A DNA stretch of 64,000 nucleotides from Pseudomonas sp. (GCA_007713455.1 VMRT01000004.1:62001-126000); one strand, 5' to 3'. Positions 9,560 to 18,691 are shown, counted from the stretch's first letter. Notes: generated by a model not told the origin, from the sequence alone. Made by a program: numbers and translations.

Positions 9560-10239
9560 CAGACCTCGACCCAGCGGCGCAGCAGGTTGTGATAGGTGCC
9601 GGTCAGTTGCACCAGGGATGGGTGCTCCGGCACATCGGCGGTCAGCTGCTGGATGGCCTGGTCCATCTCGTAGAGCAGCGTGCGCTGCGCATCCTCGCGA
9701 ACCAGGCTCTGAATCCAGAAGAACGAAGCCAGCCGTGCGCCGCGGGTGACCGGCTCGACCTTGTGCAGGCTGGTGCTGGGGTAGAGCACCATGTCGCCGG
9801 CAGCGAACTTCACCCGCTGCGTGCCGTAGGTGTCGTGTATCACCAGCTCGCCGCCGTCGTACTCCTCGGAATCGCTGAAGAACAGCGTGGCGGACAGGTC
9901 GGTGCGCACGCGTTCGGCGCTGTTGCGTACCTGACGCACCGCATTGTCGATGTGATAGCCAAACTCGCCGCCGGCCGTGTAGCAGTTGAACAGGGGCGGA
10001 AAGACCTTGCTCGGCAGCGCGGCAGACATGAACTGCGGATGCTGCCAGAGCCGTTGCAGCATGGCTTCGGCAATCTCGCGGGCGAGTGGGTCGTCCTCCG
10101 CCAGCTGCAGATTGTATTTGGCCTTGGCCGACTGATAGCCGGCCGTGACCCGACCATCCTGCCAGTCGGCCTGTTCCAGCGCGGAGCGAATACGGTCGGT
10201 TTCTTCACGGGAAAACACATTGGCAATGCGTAGGAGCAT
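9559..10239 (-). CDS. piuC: Fe(II)/2-oxoglutarate dioxygenase, PKHD-type hydroxylase PiuC
   Basis: Iron- and 2-oxoglutarate-dependent hydroxylase of unknown substrate that is iron-regulated and found beside siderophore receptors in pseudomonads. The 226 residues carry the iron triad H96-x-D98 (GYHIDNAV) and H159 (SLHKVEPV), with R169 (RGARLAS) for 2-oxoglutarate. The start [10 protein letters not shown] is the conserved family start. It is divergent from the TonB receptor across a 139-bp AT-rich regulatory region and overlaps the Sel1 gene downstream. Confidence 0.93.
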   Translation of the reverse strand: MLLRIANVFSREETDRIRSALEQADWQDGRVTAGYQSAKAKYNLQLAEDDPLAREIAEAMLQRLWQHPQFMSAALPSKVFPPLFNCYTAGGEFGYHIDNAVRQVRNSAERVRTDLSATLFFSDSEEYDGGELVIHDTYGTQRVKFAAGDMVLYPSTSLHKVEPVTRGARLASFFWIQSLVREDAQRTLLYEMDQAIQQLTADVPEHPSLVQLTGTYHNLLRRWVEV

Positions 10240-10261
10240 GGATCACCGACAGGATGTGGAA

Positions 10262-10290
10262 TTTGCGAATGATATTAGTTTGCATTTAGG
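10262..10290. promoter_or_regulatory. Candidate Fur-type operator, piuC/receptor promoter
   Basis: TTTGCGAATGATATTAGTTT and the adjoining GCATTTAG form an AT-rich, partly palindromic stretch resembling the GATAAT/ATTATC Fur consensus, in the divergent promoter of two iron-related genes. The match is partial. Confidence 0.45.
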
Positions 10291-10295
10291 TGTTT

Positions 10296-10325
10296 CAGAA
10301 TGCGACAGAATGTATCAGAATGCCA
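10296..10325. repeat. Three CAGAATG direct repeats at 10-bp spacing
   Basis: CAGAATG occurs at 10296, 10306 and 10316, separated by CGA and TAT, so all copies face the same side of the helix. This looks like an array of binding sites for a regulator of piuC or the receptor. Confidence 0.6.
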
Positions 10326-10378
10326 CCTGCTAATAATAGCAATTCGCAGTTGCATCAACTTCCAAGGATCCGCATTAC

Positions 10379-12637
10379 ATGTCGCGTCAGTCTCTAGAAC
10401 TGGCCCAGCCACCTCGCGTGTTGGCTTCGGCTATCGGTGTCGCCCTTACCGCTTTCTCCGCTCCCTCCATGGCTCAGGTCGTGCCTGCAGCGTCATCGCC
10501 CAGCGAAGCGCCGGTTGCGCTCGATGAAGTGACGGTAATCGGTGAGCAGGAACAGGCCTACAAGGCCGATACATCCGCCTCGAAGAAATACACGGCACCG
10601 CTGCGCGAAACACCGAAGTCGGTCACCGTGATCACCGACCAGGTGATTCGCGACACCGGTTCGCTGACGTTGGTCGATGCGTTGCGCACCACTTCCGGTA
10701 TCACCTTCGGTGCGGGCGAGGGCGGAAATCCGGCGGGCGACCGGCCGATCATCCGCGGCTTCAACGCCGAGAGCGACACCTTCATCGACGGCCTGCGTGA
10801 CGTTGGCTCGCAAACCCGCGAGATCTTCAACGTCGAGAGCATCGAAGTGAGCAAGGGGCCGGGCTCAGCCTACACCGGTGCCGGCTCTACGGGCGGCAGC
10901 CTCAACCTGATCAGCAAGACCGCCAAGCAACGCGACTTCGGCGATGCCAGCGTCACCCTCGGTTCGGACCAGACGCGCCGCTATACGCTGGACGTCAACC
11001 GCGTGCTCGGTGACAACGTCGCCGGCCGTCTGAACCTGATGAAGCACGAGGCCAACGTCGCCGGCCGCGATGGTGTGGATGTCAGTCGTTGGGGCGTGGC
11101 ACCGACCATCACCTTCGGCTTCGATACGCCGACTCGGGCGACGCTGTCTTACTACCACCTGGAAACAGACGACATGCCGGACTACGGCATTCCGCTGACC
11201 GTGGCTACGCCAGGCAATCCAGGTCGCGAGCCAGTGAGCGTGGATCGCGACAACTTCTACGGCCTTGAAAGCCGCGACTTCCGCGAGAGCACCACGGATG
11301 CCGGCACCATTCGGCTCGAGCACGACCTGAACGAGAACCTGACCGTCTCCAACACCACGCGTATCGCCCGCACCACCCTGGACTACATCGTCACCAACCC
11401 GGACGACTCGCGTGGCAACGTGCCCAATGGACTGGTTTCGCGCTCTGCCAAGAGCCGCAATTCCGGTACCCAGAGCTGGGTCAACCAGACCGATCTGACG
11501 GCGCGATTCGACACCGGCAGCATCGAGCACACCCTGGTGACCGGCGTGGAAATCAGCGATGTCGGCGTGCACAACCGACCCTACGTGGTCACTCCGGGCA
11601 CCAGAGGCAACACCTGTTCGTCGGCGCACCTGGCTTCGGGCGACTGCACTAGCCTGTCCAACCCGAGCTCCAAGGATGCCTGGACCGGCAGCATCGCGCG
11701 CAGCGCGGCGACGACCGATACCGACACCGAAACGCTGGCGGCCTACGTCTTCGATACGCTGAAGTTCAACGAGCAGTGGTCGCTGAACATGGGCCTGCGC
11801 TACGACGACTACGAAACGGAGCAGAAGGCCGTCTCCACCGCCGGTGTCGTCACCCGGCCGGAGAACAAGAGCCACTTCTGGAACTACCAGTTGGGTCTGG
11901 TCTTCAATCCGCTGCCCAATGGCAGCATCTACGCGGCGTGGTCGACCTCCAGCAACCCGTCCGGCGAGACCGGCGGCGAAGGCTCCGATGCGCTCAACGT
12001 GAACAACCAGGTTCTCGATCCGGAGCGCAACCGCAACTACGAGATCGGCACCAAGTGGGACTTCTTCGACGAGCGTCTCGGCCTGACCGCCGCGCTGTTC
12101 CGCACCGAGAAGACCAACGCGCGGGTGACCAACGCCAGCGGTTTCCAGGAAAGCATCGGTGAAACCCAGGTCGACGGCCTGGAGCTGGGCGCCACCGGCC
12201 AGATCACCCGTAACTGGCAGGTGTTTGCCAGCTATACCTATCTGGACGCCGAAGTGGTCAAGTCCGGTGCCGCCAACGTCGGCACCCGCGCGGCGCCGGT
12301 GTACGTGGAAGGGCTGTACGACGGTAACGAGGTGCCGAGCACGCCGGAGCACAGCTTCAGCTTCTGGAACACCTACAACCTCACCCAGGACCTGACCATC
12401 GGTGGCGGTGCGACCTACGTCGACTCCCGCTTCGGCGACACGGCCAACAACATCGAGGTACCGGAATACTGGCGCTACGATGCGATGGCCGCCTATCGCG
12501 TGAGCAAGAATCTGGACCTGCAGCTGAACGTGCAGAACCTGACCGACAAGCGCTATTTCGATCAGGTCTACGGCAGCCACTATGCCCACGTCGCGGCCGG
12601 TCGTACTGCGTTACTGAGCACCAACTTCCACTTCTGA
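10379..12637 (+). CDS. TonB-dependent catecholate-type siderophore receptor (PiuA/Fiu-like)
   Basis: Outer-membrane gated channel for ferric siderophores, 752 residues. There is a signal peptide ending near SMAQ (about 32), a TonB-box-like segment EVTVIGEQEQ, a plug domain (RETPKSVTVITDQVIRDTG through GGSLNLISK), and a 22-strand barrel ending in the terminal aromatic NFHF needed for outer-membrane assembly. AAGGA lies 10 bases before the ATG. Position opposite piuC supports a PiuA-type assignment, but the ligand cannot be read from sequence. A bidirectional terminator follows. Confidence 0.88.
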   Translation: MSRQSLELAQPPRVLASAIGVALTAFSAPSMAQVVPAASSPSEAPVALDEVTVIGEQEQAYKADTSASKKYTAPLRETPKSVTVITDQVIRDTGSLTLVDALRTTSGITFGAGEGGNPAGDRPIIRGFNAESDTFIDGLRDVGSQTREIFNVESIEVSKGPGSAYTGAGSTGGSLNLISKTAKQRDFGDASVTLGSDQTRRYTLDVNRVLGDNVAGRLNLMKHEANVAGRDGVDVSRWGVAPTITFGFDTPTRATLSYYHLETDDMPDYGIPLTVATPGNPGREPVSVDRDNFYGLESRDFRESTTDAGTIRLEHDLNENLTVSNTTRIARTTLDYIVTNPDDSRGNVPNGLVSRSAKSRNSGTQSWVNQTDLTARFDTGSIEHTLVTGVEISDVGVHNRPYVVTPGTRGNTCSSAHLASGDCTSLSNPSSKDAWTGSIARSAATTDTDTETLAAYVFDTLKFNEQWSLNMGLRYDDYETEQKAVSTAGVVTRPENKSHFWNYQLGLVFNPLPNGSIYAAWSTSSNPSGETGGEGSDALNVNNQVLDPERNRNYEIGTKWDFFDERLGLTAALFRTEKTNARVTNASGFQESIGETQVDGLELGATGQITRNWQVFASYTYLDAEVVKSGAANVGTRAAPVYVEGLYDGNEVPSTPEHSFSFWNTYNLTQDLTIGGGATYVDSRFGDTANNIEVPEYWRYDAMAAYRVSKNLDLQLNVQNLTDKRYFDQVYGSHYAHVAAGRTALLSTNFHF

Positions 12638-12652
12638 TCCCGCTGTGAAAAT

Positions 12653-12684
12653 GACAAAGGCCGCTCTTCGAAGCGGCCTTTGTC
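12653..12684. terminator. Bidirectional terminator
   Basis: Perfect 12-bp stem GACAAAGGCCGC / GCGGCCTTTGTC with an 8-nt loop, between the convergent receptor and flavoreductase genes. Confidence 0.85.
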
Positions 12685-12697
12685 GTTATGGCGGACA

Positions 12698-14257
12698 TCA
12701 ATACAGGTCGCGGCGATAGCGTCCCTGCTCGCTCAGCTGTTCCAGCCGCGCCTGGCCGAGCAGACCGAGCAGGATCTGCTGCACTTCCTGCCCCATGCCT
12801 TCCAGGCTTCCGCAAACGTAGATCGCCGCGCCCTGGTCGATCCAGCGGCGCAGGTCGTCGGCCGCGTCCCGCAAGACTTGCTGCACATAGCGCTTCTCCG
12901 GCTGGTCGCGAGAGAACGCCAGGTCCAGCCGCTCCAGCAGGCCGCTGTCGAGCCAATGCTGCAGTTCGTCTCGAAAGAAGAAGTCGTGGGCGGCGTTGCG
13001 TTCGCCGAACAGCAGCCAGCTGCGTGAGCCTTGGGGAGCGGCTGCGCGTTCGCGCAGGTGCGCGCGCAATCCGGCGATCCCGGTGCCGTTGCCGATCAGG
13101 ATCAGCGGTGTATCGACCGAGGGCCCATGAAAACCGGGGTTGCTGCGGATGCGCAGGGCGATCCGCTCGCCAATCGCCGCGTGACGGCACAGCCAACCGG
13201 AGCCGAGGCCGAGCGTGCCGTCCGGATGACGAGCTTCGCGCACCACCAGCTGCACGGCGCCGTCCGCGGGTATCGAGGCGATGGAGTATTCGCGGTGCGG
13301 CAAGGGCGGCAGGGCCAGCAAGGCGGGCAGGTCGAGCGTGCGCAACACGTCGAGGTCCGGCAGGCGTAATCCGGCCAGCTGGCTTGCCAGACGCTGGCCA
13401 TCGAGCCGCTGCTGCGGGTCGAGACCCAGCTGCTGCAGCAAGCATTCCATGCGGGTCAGTTCGTGCTGCGGGCCGACCTCGACGATATCGCCGGCGTGCC
13501 AGCGTTGCTGATCGTCGACTGGCACGAGCGTCAGATGCTGCACTGGCGCGCCGGCACTGCCGGGGTTGAGGCAGCGGCGCTCGGTGAGCTGCCAGTGCCG
13601 ATAGGGCGCCGGCAGCCAGTCGCTGAAATCGCTGTTGCCACTTAAATGGGCCAGCTGCTGTTGCCAGTGACGCAGCACGCCGGGATCGGCTCGGTCAGCT
13701 TCCAGCCGATCGAACAGTGGCGTGGCGCCGCATTGGCGCATTCGTTCATCCAGACGCTGGCCGAACGCACAGAAATGGCGGTACTGGCGATCACCGAAGG
13801 TCAGCACGGCATATTCGAGGTCCTGCAGCTGCAGGTTTGCCGTGCTCAGGCGCCGCTCGAAACGCGCGCCGTCGTCCGGCGCCTCGCCTTCGCCATAGGT
13901 GCTGACGACGAACAGGATGCGCCGCGCTGGCAGCCGGCTCGGCTCCAGCGCATTCAGCGGCAGCAGCTGCACGTTCAGGCCAGCTTCGCGAAGCTGCTCA
14001 GCACTGCGCTCGGCATAGAGCCGGGCTTGCCCGCCCTGGCTGGCATAGGTCACCACAAGCGCCGAGGTCGCGTCGGTAGATGCTGCTTTGCGGGGTATCT
14101 GCCCACGCCAGCAATACAGCGACATGGCCAGATAGACGAGGACGACCACGGCAGCGCTGATCGCTCGCGGCGGCTGCCACCACAGCAGCAGCGCAGCGAC
14201 CGCGAGACAGCCGAGCAGCGGCGACAGGCGCCGGACGGATTGGAAAGGTCTGGGCAA
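12698..14257 (-). CDS. Membrane-anchored flavodoxin / ferredoxin-NADP reductase (CysJ-like) flavoreductase
   Basis: A diflavin reductase moving electrons from NADPH via FAD and FMN. The 519 residues comprise two N-terminal membrane segments (about 12-45), a flavodoxin domain starting LVVTYASQGGQA (about 67), and a CysJ-like FAD/NADPH module with REYSIASI, GNGTGIAGLRAHL and YVCGSLEGMG, ending RRDLY as CysJ proteins do. CysJ itself has no membrane anchor, so this is not the assimilatory sulfite reductase subunit. The only usable start is TTG at 14257 with a weak ribosome site. It is last in a cassette with PepSY, DUF2271 and DUF4198 proteins and probably supplies electrons for reducing periplasmic iron complexes; that role is inferred. 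Confidence 0.8.
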   Translation of the reverse strand: MPRPFQSVRRLSPLLGCLAVAALLLWWQPPRAISAAVVVLVYLAMSLYCWRGQIPRKAASTDATSALVVTYASQGGQARLYAERSAEQLREAGLNVQLLPLNALEPSRLPARRILFVVSTYGEGEAPDDGARFERRLSTANLQLQDLEYAVLTFGDRQYRHFCAFGQRLDERMRQCGATPLFDRLEADRADPGVLRHWQQQLAHLSGNSDFSDWLPAPYRHWQLTERRCLNPGSAGAPVQHLTLVPVDDQQRWHAGDIVEVGPQHELTRMECLLQQLGLDPQQRLDGQRLASQLAGLRLPDLDVLRTLDLPALLALPPLPHREYSIASIPADGAVQLVVREARHPDGTLGLGSGWLCRHAAIGERIALRIRSNPGFHGPSVDTPLILIGNGTGIAGLRAHLRERAAAPQGSRSWLLFGERNAAHDFFFRDELQHWLDSGLLERLDLAFSRDQPEKRYVQQVLRDAADDLRRWIDQGAAIYVCGSLEGMGQEVQQILLGLLGQARLEQLSEQGRYRRDLY

Positions 14258-14290
14258 GAAGCGGACTCGTTGCGGGGAATGCGGTAGCGC

Positions 14291-14318
14291 GCTGCCTGAG
14301 TGTCAGTGCTCAGGCAGC
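14291..14318 (-). terminator. Intercistronic hairpin between the DUF4198 gene and the flavoreductase gene
   Basis: Perfect 10-bp stem GCTGCCTGAG / CTCAGGCAGC with an 8-nt loop and no T-run, about 35 bases before the flavoreductase start. It more likely tunes or protects the mRNA than ends it. Confidence 0.45.
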
Positions 14319-14327
14319 GGGCTGGCG

Positions 14328-15203
14328 TCAGGGCGCCAGCACTTCCAGGGTTGCGCTGTAGCTGGCGCGGCGCTCGGTGGCCGGCTTGCTGACGCCCTTG
14401 TCGGTAGTGAGCTCGGCTTCCAGCCAGTACATGCCAGCTTCCGGCCAGGTGATGCTGGCCTTACCGGCCTTGTCGGTTTTCGTCCTGATCTCCCCCAGTT
14501 GGTCGCGGTAGCGGTTGCCGCCCGGGATCACGCTGATCTCGACATTCGCGGCCGGCTTGCCATCGAGCAGAAAGACGAACTCCGCCGCTTCGCCGGCGAA
14601 CAGGTCGTTGGGGTGGGTGACGGGCTTGAGTTCCAGGCCCTGGCCGCTGGGCGCGAGTACGTCAGTGCTGGGCGCACCGGAGGTCACGAACACTTCCATG
14701 CGGTTGCTGGTCTGGCTGACCTTGAGACCTTCGGCCTTGGCCGGGACGTCCTTGGCGAAGCTTTCCGGGGTACCCATCCAGCGGCGCATCTGGCCGTTTT
14801 CCTTCCAGCTGACGAACAGGCCGCTGTTGGCGACCGCCAGCTTGTAGGTGCCCTTCTGGCTCAGCTGCACATCGAAGGTGCTGCGGTAGCGGCCGACGGC
14901 ACCGTTCTGTGCCGCGACCTTGGAGCCATCCGGGGCAATGACCTGCAACTCCGGAACCGGCCGTCCGCGCATGCCGGGCGAGCCACCTGCCGGTACCTGG
15001 GCTGCCTCGCCGATACCCTTGAGGCGCATCGGCACGTGTTCGAAATAGAACAGGTCGTTGGAAACCGCGGCGTCGACGGTGATCCACGGCTCTTCACCCG
15101 AGAGCACGGTGGCCGAAGGCAGCATCCAGGCGCGGTGGGCCTGGGCCGAAAGCGGCAGGCAGACGGCGAGGGCCAGGGCGGTCCATTTGATGACGGGTTT
15201 CAT
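14328..15203 (-). CDS. DUF4198 periplasmic protein
   Basis: Secreted protein of about 291 residues with a signal peptide (KWTALALAVCLPLSAQAH) and DUF4198 features: HRAWMLPSATVL at the mature N-terminus and two Ig-like halves, the second with the carboxypeptidase-regulatory-like pattern GKPAANVEISVIPGGNRYRD and GKASITWPEAGMYWLEAEL. The family is often linked to metal uptake and resembles NikM/CbiK-type periplasmic components. The start at 15203 has AGGAAG six bases upstream; an alternative ATG at 15221 overlaps the previous stop. Part of the PepSY/DUF2271/flavoreductase cassette. Confidence 0.82.
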   Translation of the reverse strand: MKPVIKWTALALAVCLPLSAQAHRAWMLPSATVLSGEEPWITVDAAVSNDLFYFEHVPMRLKGIGEAAQVPAGGSPGMRGRPVPELQVIAPDGSKVAAQNGAVGRYRSTFDVQLSQKGTYKLAVANSGLFVSWKENGQMRRWMGTPESFAKDVPAKAEGLKVSQTSNRMEVFVTSGAPSTDVLAPSGQGLELKPVTHPNDLFAGEAAEFVFLLDGKPAANVEISVIPGGNRYRDQLGEIRTKTDKAGKASITWPEAGMYWLEAELTTDKGVSKPATERRASYSATLEVLAP

Positions 15204-15217
15204 GGCGTGCTTCCTGT

Positions 15218-15727
15218 TCATGGGGTCAGCGTGAGATTGATGGCGCCCAGCTCACTCTTGCCCTGGGCTTGATGTTCGGCGTTCTGCTGGGGCGGCCAGC
15301 TGAATGGGACGCGCAGCAGCTCGCGGCCGCCGACCTCGCGGGCCGCTTCGACCACCACGCGGTACTCGCCGGCCTCCAGCGTTTTGAACGGCGCCTGCTT
15401 GTCAGAGAACTTCAGGCTGTGGCTGCCCACGGCACGGGTGGCGCCGCTGACGCCATCAACCGGCATTTCCAGGCTGCGGCCGCTACGGCGCCACCACTGG
15501 CGCAGGTCCTTGAGCCACTTTTCACCTTCCTTGTCCTTGAGCTTGGTGTCGTACCACACCGCCAGATTGGCAACGTGGCTCTGGTCCGGGCGCTCGAGCC
15601 AGATGGCGACATAGGGACGGTGGTACTCGGCGACATCCAGGCGGGGGATTTCCACGTCCAGCTGCAGGTCCGCCGCGTATAGCGGGGCGCTAAGCAGGGC
15701 GAGGGGGAACAACAGGCGTTTACGCAT
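15218..15727 (-). CDS. DUF2271 periplasmic protein
   Basis: A 169-residue secreted protein with signal peptide MRKRLLFPLALLSAPLYAA. The DUF2271 body includes RPYVAIWLERPDQSHVANLA, DLRQWWRRSGR and GEYRVVVEAAREVGGRELLR. DUF2271 genes are regularly found with PepSY membrane proteins and flavin-transfer or FMN-dependent periplasmic redox proteins. Located between the PepSY gene (9 bp upstream) and the DUF4198 gene. The biochemical role is not established. Confidence 0.82.
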   Translation of the reverse strand: MRKRLLFPLALLSAPLYAADLQLDVEIPRLDVAEYHRPYVAIWLERPDQSHVANLAVWYDTKLKDKEGEKWLKDLRQWWRRSGRSLEMPVDGVSGATRAVGSHSLKFSDKQAPFKTLEAGEYRVVVEAAREVGGRELLRVPFSWPPQQNAEHQAQGKSELGAINLTLTP

Positions 15728-15736
15728 GAGCAGTCC

Positions 15737-16330
15737 TTAATGAATGAAGAGCAGCGCCAGTAGCAGCGGAATCACCAGCCCCAGGCCAACCAGTGGCCAG
15801 GTGCCGGGGCGATTGCCGGCATGGCGTTGCAGGAGCAGCAGGCCGGTGAGGCTGAACACCACACAGGCAACGGCAAACAGATCGATGAACCAGCTCCAGG
15901 CTTCGCCGCTGTGACGGCCTTTGTGCAGGTCGTTGAAGTAGGCGATCCAGCCGCGATCGGTCAACTCGTATTCCAGCTCGCCGCTTTCCAGGCTCAGACT
16001 CAGCCAGGCATCGCCGCCAGGACGGGGCAGGGCGACGTAGAGTTCGCCATCGCTCCACTCGGCTTCGCGACCGGTCAGCTGCACGTCCAGGGTCTGTTCC
16101 AGCCATCGCTGCAGGTCAGCTGGCAGACCGTCCTCCGGAGTGTCGGCCTGCAGACTGTTGAGCAGCCGCTCGGGCAGCTGCCCTTCGCGGGTTTCCACCA
16201 GCGGTTTGCTCTCGATCTGCCCGGCGTGGTTCAGCGTGATGCCGGTGACCGCAAACACCAGCATGCCGACCAGGCACAGCGCGGAGCTGATCCAGTGCCA
16301 TTGGCGCAGAGTGCCGAGCCAGATATGCAT
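15737..16330 (-). CDS. PepSY-associated membrane protein
   Basis: A 197-residue inner-membrane protein with an N-terminal helix (about 13-35, GMLVFAVTGITLNHAG), a periplasmic PepSY-like domain (about 38-150), and two C-terminal helices (about 147-165 and 175-196). WHWISSALCLVGM at the N-terminus, ITLNH, and YFNDLHKGRHSG contain histidines positioned like haem ligands of PepSY_TM reductases. AAGGACC lies before the ATG. First gene of the four-gene cassette; likely the membrane electron carrier partner of the flavoreductase. Confidence 0.82.
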   Translation of the reverse strand: MHIWLGTLRQWHWISSALCLVGMLVFAVTGITLNHAGQIESKPLVETREGQLPERLLNSLQADTPEDGLPADLQRWLEQTLDVQLTGREAEWSDGELYVALPRPGGDAWLSLSLESGELEYELTDRGWIAYFNDLHKGRHSGEAWSWFIDLFAVACVVFSLTGLLLLQRHAGNRPGTWPLVGLGLVIPLLLALLFIH

Positions 16331-16435
16331 GGTGGTCCTTGGCGTATGGGAGGGTGGGCGAATTCTATGGCGACTGACGCGGCGATGCTAAAGATTTACA
16401 AACAGCATACATTCGCGTTTTTCATGATCCGTATG

Positions 16436-16480
16436 GGCGACACAACAGAGCCGGGATGATCCCGGCTCTGTTGTGTCGCC
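16436..16480 (-). terminator. Strong terminator between receptor and PepSY cassette
   Basis: A perfect 20-bp stem (16436-16455 with 16461-16480) and a 5-nt loop. Placed just after the receptor stop, it separates the receptor transcript from the downstream PepSY cassette, which needs its own promoter in 16331-16435. Confidence 0.8.
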
Positions 16481-16486
16481 TTCAGG

Positions 16487-18691
16487 TCAGAAGGTCAGGT
16501 TGGCTGACAGCCACAGGCGGCGGCCTTCTTCCACGATACCGGTGGTGGCGGCGCCGGAGTGGCTGTAGTCGGTGCCGTAGGCCGTGCCGTTTGCGCTCCC
16601 GCCATTGGAGTAGGTGGTGTAGGCCTTGCCGTCGACGAAGTCCTTGTCGAAGAGGTTGTAGATCGTCGCGTTGAGCGTCAGGTTCTCCGTAGCCCGATAC
16701 GACCCGCCCAGGTGAAACAGTGTGTATGCCTTGGCGTTCTTGCCCAGCGTGTCGTAGATCGACTGGCTGGTGGAGTAGCTGCCGTTGGCGTTAGCGAGAT
16801 TCTCGTAGCTGGAGGTGAAGCGCGCGCGCTCACCGCGGTACTCGCTCTTCAGCCACAGGCCCAGACGGTCGGTGGTCTGCCAGTCGATTTTGGCGTTGGC
16901 CAGGTGTTCGGGCGTGTTGGTCAGCGGCTCTCCCTGGTTATCGCCACTCTTCTGCTCGCTGTCGGTGTAGGTGTAGTTGGCGCTCAGTTTCCAGGCTGGT
17001 GCGAACTGCCAGCTGCCAGCCAGCTCCAGGCCACGGGTTACCGCTTCGTCGACGTTGATCTGCTGCGAGCAAGTGCCATTGTTGTTGCCCGCGCACAGTG
17101 GGTCGGTGATCGGGTCGCCGCTGGCGATCTTGTCCTTGAACTTGTTGTGGAACAGCGTGGCGTTGGCGCTGAAGCCGGTCAGACTGTCGAAATAGGCACC
17201 GATCTCGGTACTGGTGGTCGTTTCGGGGTCCAGGTCCGGGTTGCCGATGGTGATGATGGTGCCCTGGCCGGTTACGCCATTGATGCCGCCGTGCAGGTCG
17301 TTCAGGTCCGGCGTTTTGTAGCCCTTGCTGATGCCGCCCTTGAGGGTCCAGTTGTCGGTGGTGTTCCAGACCAGGTAAGCCCGCGGGCTGACATGTCCAC
17401 CAAAGGACTCGTGGTCGTCGTAGCGAGCGCCCAGGGTCAGGGCCAGGTCATCACGCAGGCGCCATTCGTCCTCGGCAAAGAGTGCCCAGGTTTTCTGCTC
17501 GAATTCCGTCTGGGCGATGCCATCGGTCATTTCGGCCCTCCACCATTGGCCGCCTACGGTGGCGACGTGTGAGTCGCCGATGGGGGCAACGAGTTTGGTA
17601 TCGAAGACCAGATTGGTGGTCTCCAGCTCGCGATCGTCCCCGCCGACCGCGCCGGGCACGGCGGTCGGCGCGCCGATGGTGCCGGGAATGGTTCGGCCGA
17701 TGGTTTCGGTGGTGTTGTGCATCAGGCTGGAATCCAGCGTGCCGAAGCCGAGGCGACCGGTGTGGGTGAGGGCGATCTGTTCGCGCTCGAAGCGAAGCTC
17801 GTCGTCATAGCCGTTCGCGGCGGTGTCCGGTGCGGTACAAGCCCTGTTCAAGCCATCGAGGGTGCCGAGTTGGCATTCGTCGTTGTTGTATGCCTGCCGT
17901 CCACGCTCGATATCCAGCGCGAAGTCGTGGTCCTGGTGCGGGGTCAGGGCCAGGCGGGCGCCGATGTTCTGGTTGCGGCCATCGACGGGCGAGGGGCCGC
18001 GCTTGCTGACATCAATGCCATTGCCGTAACTCAGATCCGACTCCTGGCGATCGAACAGGCTGCCGCGGACCTGCAGACCGAGTAGGCCGTCGACCAGCGG
18101 ACCACTGGCGTAGACACTAGTGTTGCGGGTGTCGCCGAAGTCGCGATCTTGCTGGTAGGTGTAATCCTGTGTCAGCGAGCCGGTCCACTCCTTGCCGACC
18201 TTGCGGGTGATGATGTTGATTACCCCGCCCATGGCGTCGGAGCCGTAGAGCGTCGACATCGGGCCACGGATCACTTCGATGCGCTCGATGGCCGACAGCG
18301 GCGGCATGAAGCTGGTGGAAGTTTCGTTGAAGCCGTTTGGCGTGACATTGCCTGCGGCGTTCTGTCGACGGCCGTCGATGAGGATCAGGGTGTACTGGCT
18401 GGGCATGCCGCGAATGCTGATGTTGAGCCCGCCGGTCTTGCCGGTGCCCTGGCCGATGTCGATGCCTTCCACGTCACCCAGGGCCTGCGCCAGGTTGTTG
18501 TAGCGCTTCTGCTGCAGGTCTTCACGGCTGATGACGCTGATGCTGGCCGGTGCTTCGGTGATCTTCTGTTCGAAGCCGGAGGCGCTGACGACCGTGTCGT
18601 TGAGCGTGACAGGCGCGTTCTGGGCGAGAGCCGTCCAGCTGCAGCCGATCATGGCGCAGAACAGGGCGGTACGTGCGAAGGGGATAGACAT
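16487..18691 (-). CDS. TonB-dependent receptor, FepA/CirA class
   Basis: Outer-membrane receptor of 734 residues. Signal peptide ends near SWTALAQ; the TonB box region is VTLNDTVVSASG; the plug has LAQALGDVEGIDIGQGTGK and the class signature IRGPMSTLYGSDAMGGVINIITRK; the barrel ends LSANLTF. The start at 18691 is chosen because AAGGAGC precedes it; the longer open frame to 18736 would place the start within a Fur-like operator. The ligand is probably a ferric catecholate or related siderophore, not determined by sequence. Followed by a strong terminator and the reductase cassette on the same strand. Confidence 0.87.
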   Translation of the reverse strand: MSIPFARTALFCAMIGCSWTALAQNAPVTLNDTVVSASGFEQKITEAPASISVISREDLQQKRYNNLAQALGDVEGIDIGQGTGKTGGLNISIRGMPSQYTLILIDGRRQNAAGNVTPNGFNETSTSFMPPLSAIERIEVIRGPMSTLYGSDAMGGVINIITRKVGKEWTGSLTQDYTYQQDRDFGDTRNTSVYASGPLVDGLLGLQVRGSLFDRQESDLSYGNGIDVSKRGPSPVDGRNQNIGARLALTPHQDHDFALDIERGRQAYNNDECQLGTLDGLNRACTAPDTAANGYDDELRFEREQIALTHTGRLGFGTLDSSLMHNTTETIGRTIPGTIGAPTAVPGAVGGDDRELETTNLVFDTKLVAPIGDSHVATVGGQWWRAEMTDGIAQTEFEQKTWALFAEDEWRLRDDLALTLGARYDDHESFGGHVSPRAYLVWNTTDNWTLKGGISKGYKTPDLNDLHGGINGVTGQGTIITIGNPDLDPETTTSTEIGAYFDSLTGFSANATLFHNKFKDKIASGDPITDPLCAGNNNGTCSQQINVDEAVTRGLELAGSWQFAPAWKLSANYTYTDSEQKSGDNQGEPLTNTPEHLANAKIDWQTTDRLGLWLKSEYRGERARFTSSYENLANANGSYSTSQSIYDTLGKNAKAYTLFHLGGSYRATENLTLNATIYNLFDKDFVDGKAYTTYSNGGSANGTAYGTDYSHSGAATTGIVEEGRRLWLSANLTF

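Noticed and set aside
12698..14257. Assimilatory sulfite reductase subunit CysJ
   Set aside because: Domain order matches, but two N-terminal membrane helices and iron-related neighbours with no cysI argue for a membrane ferric-type reductase.
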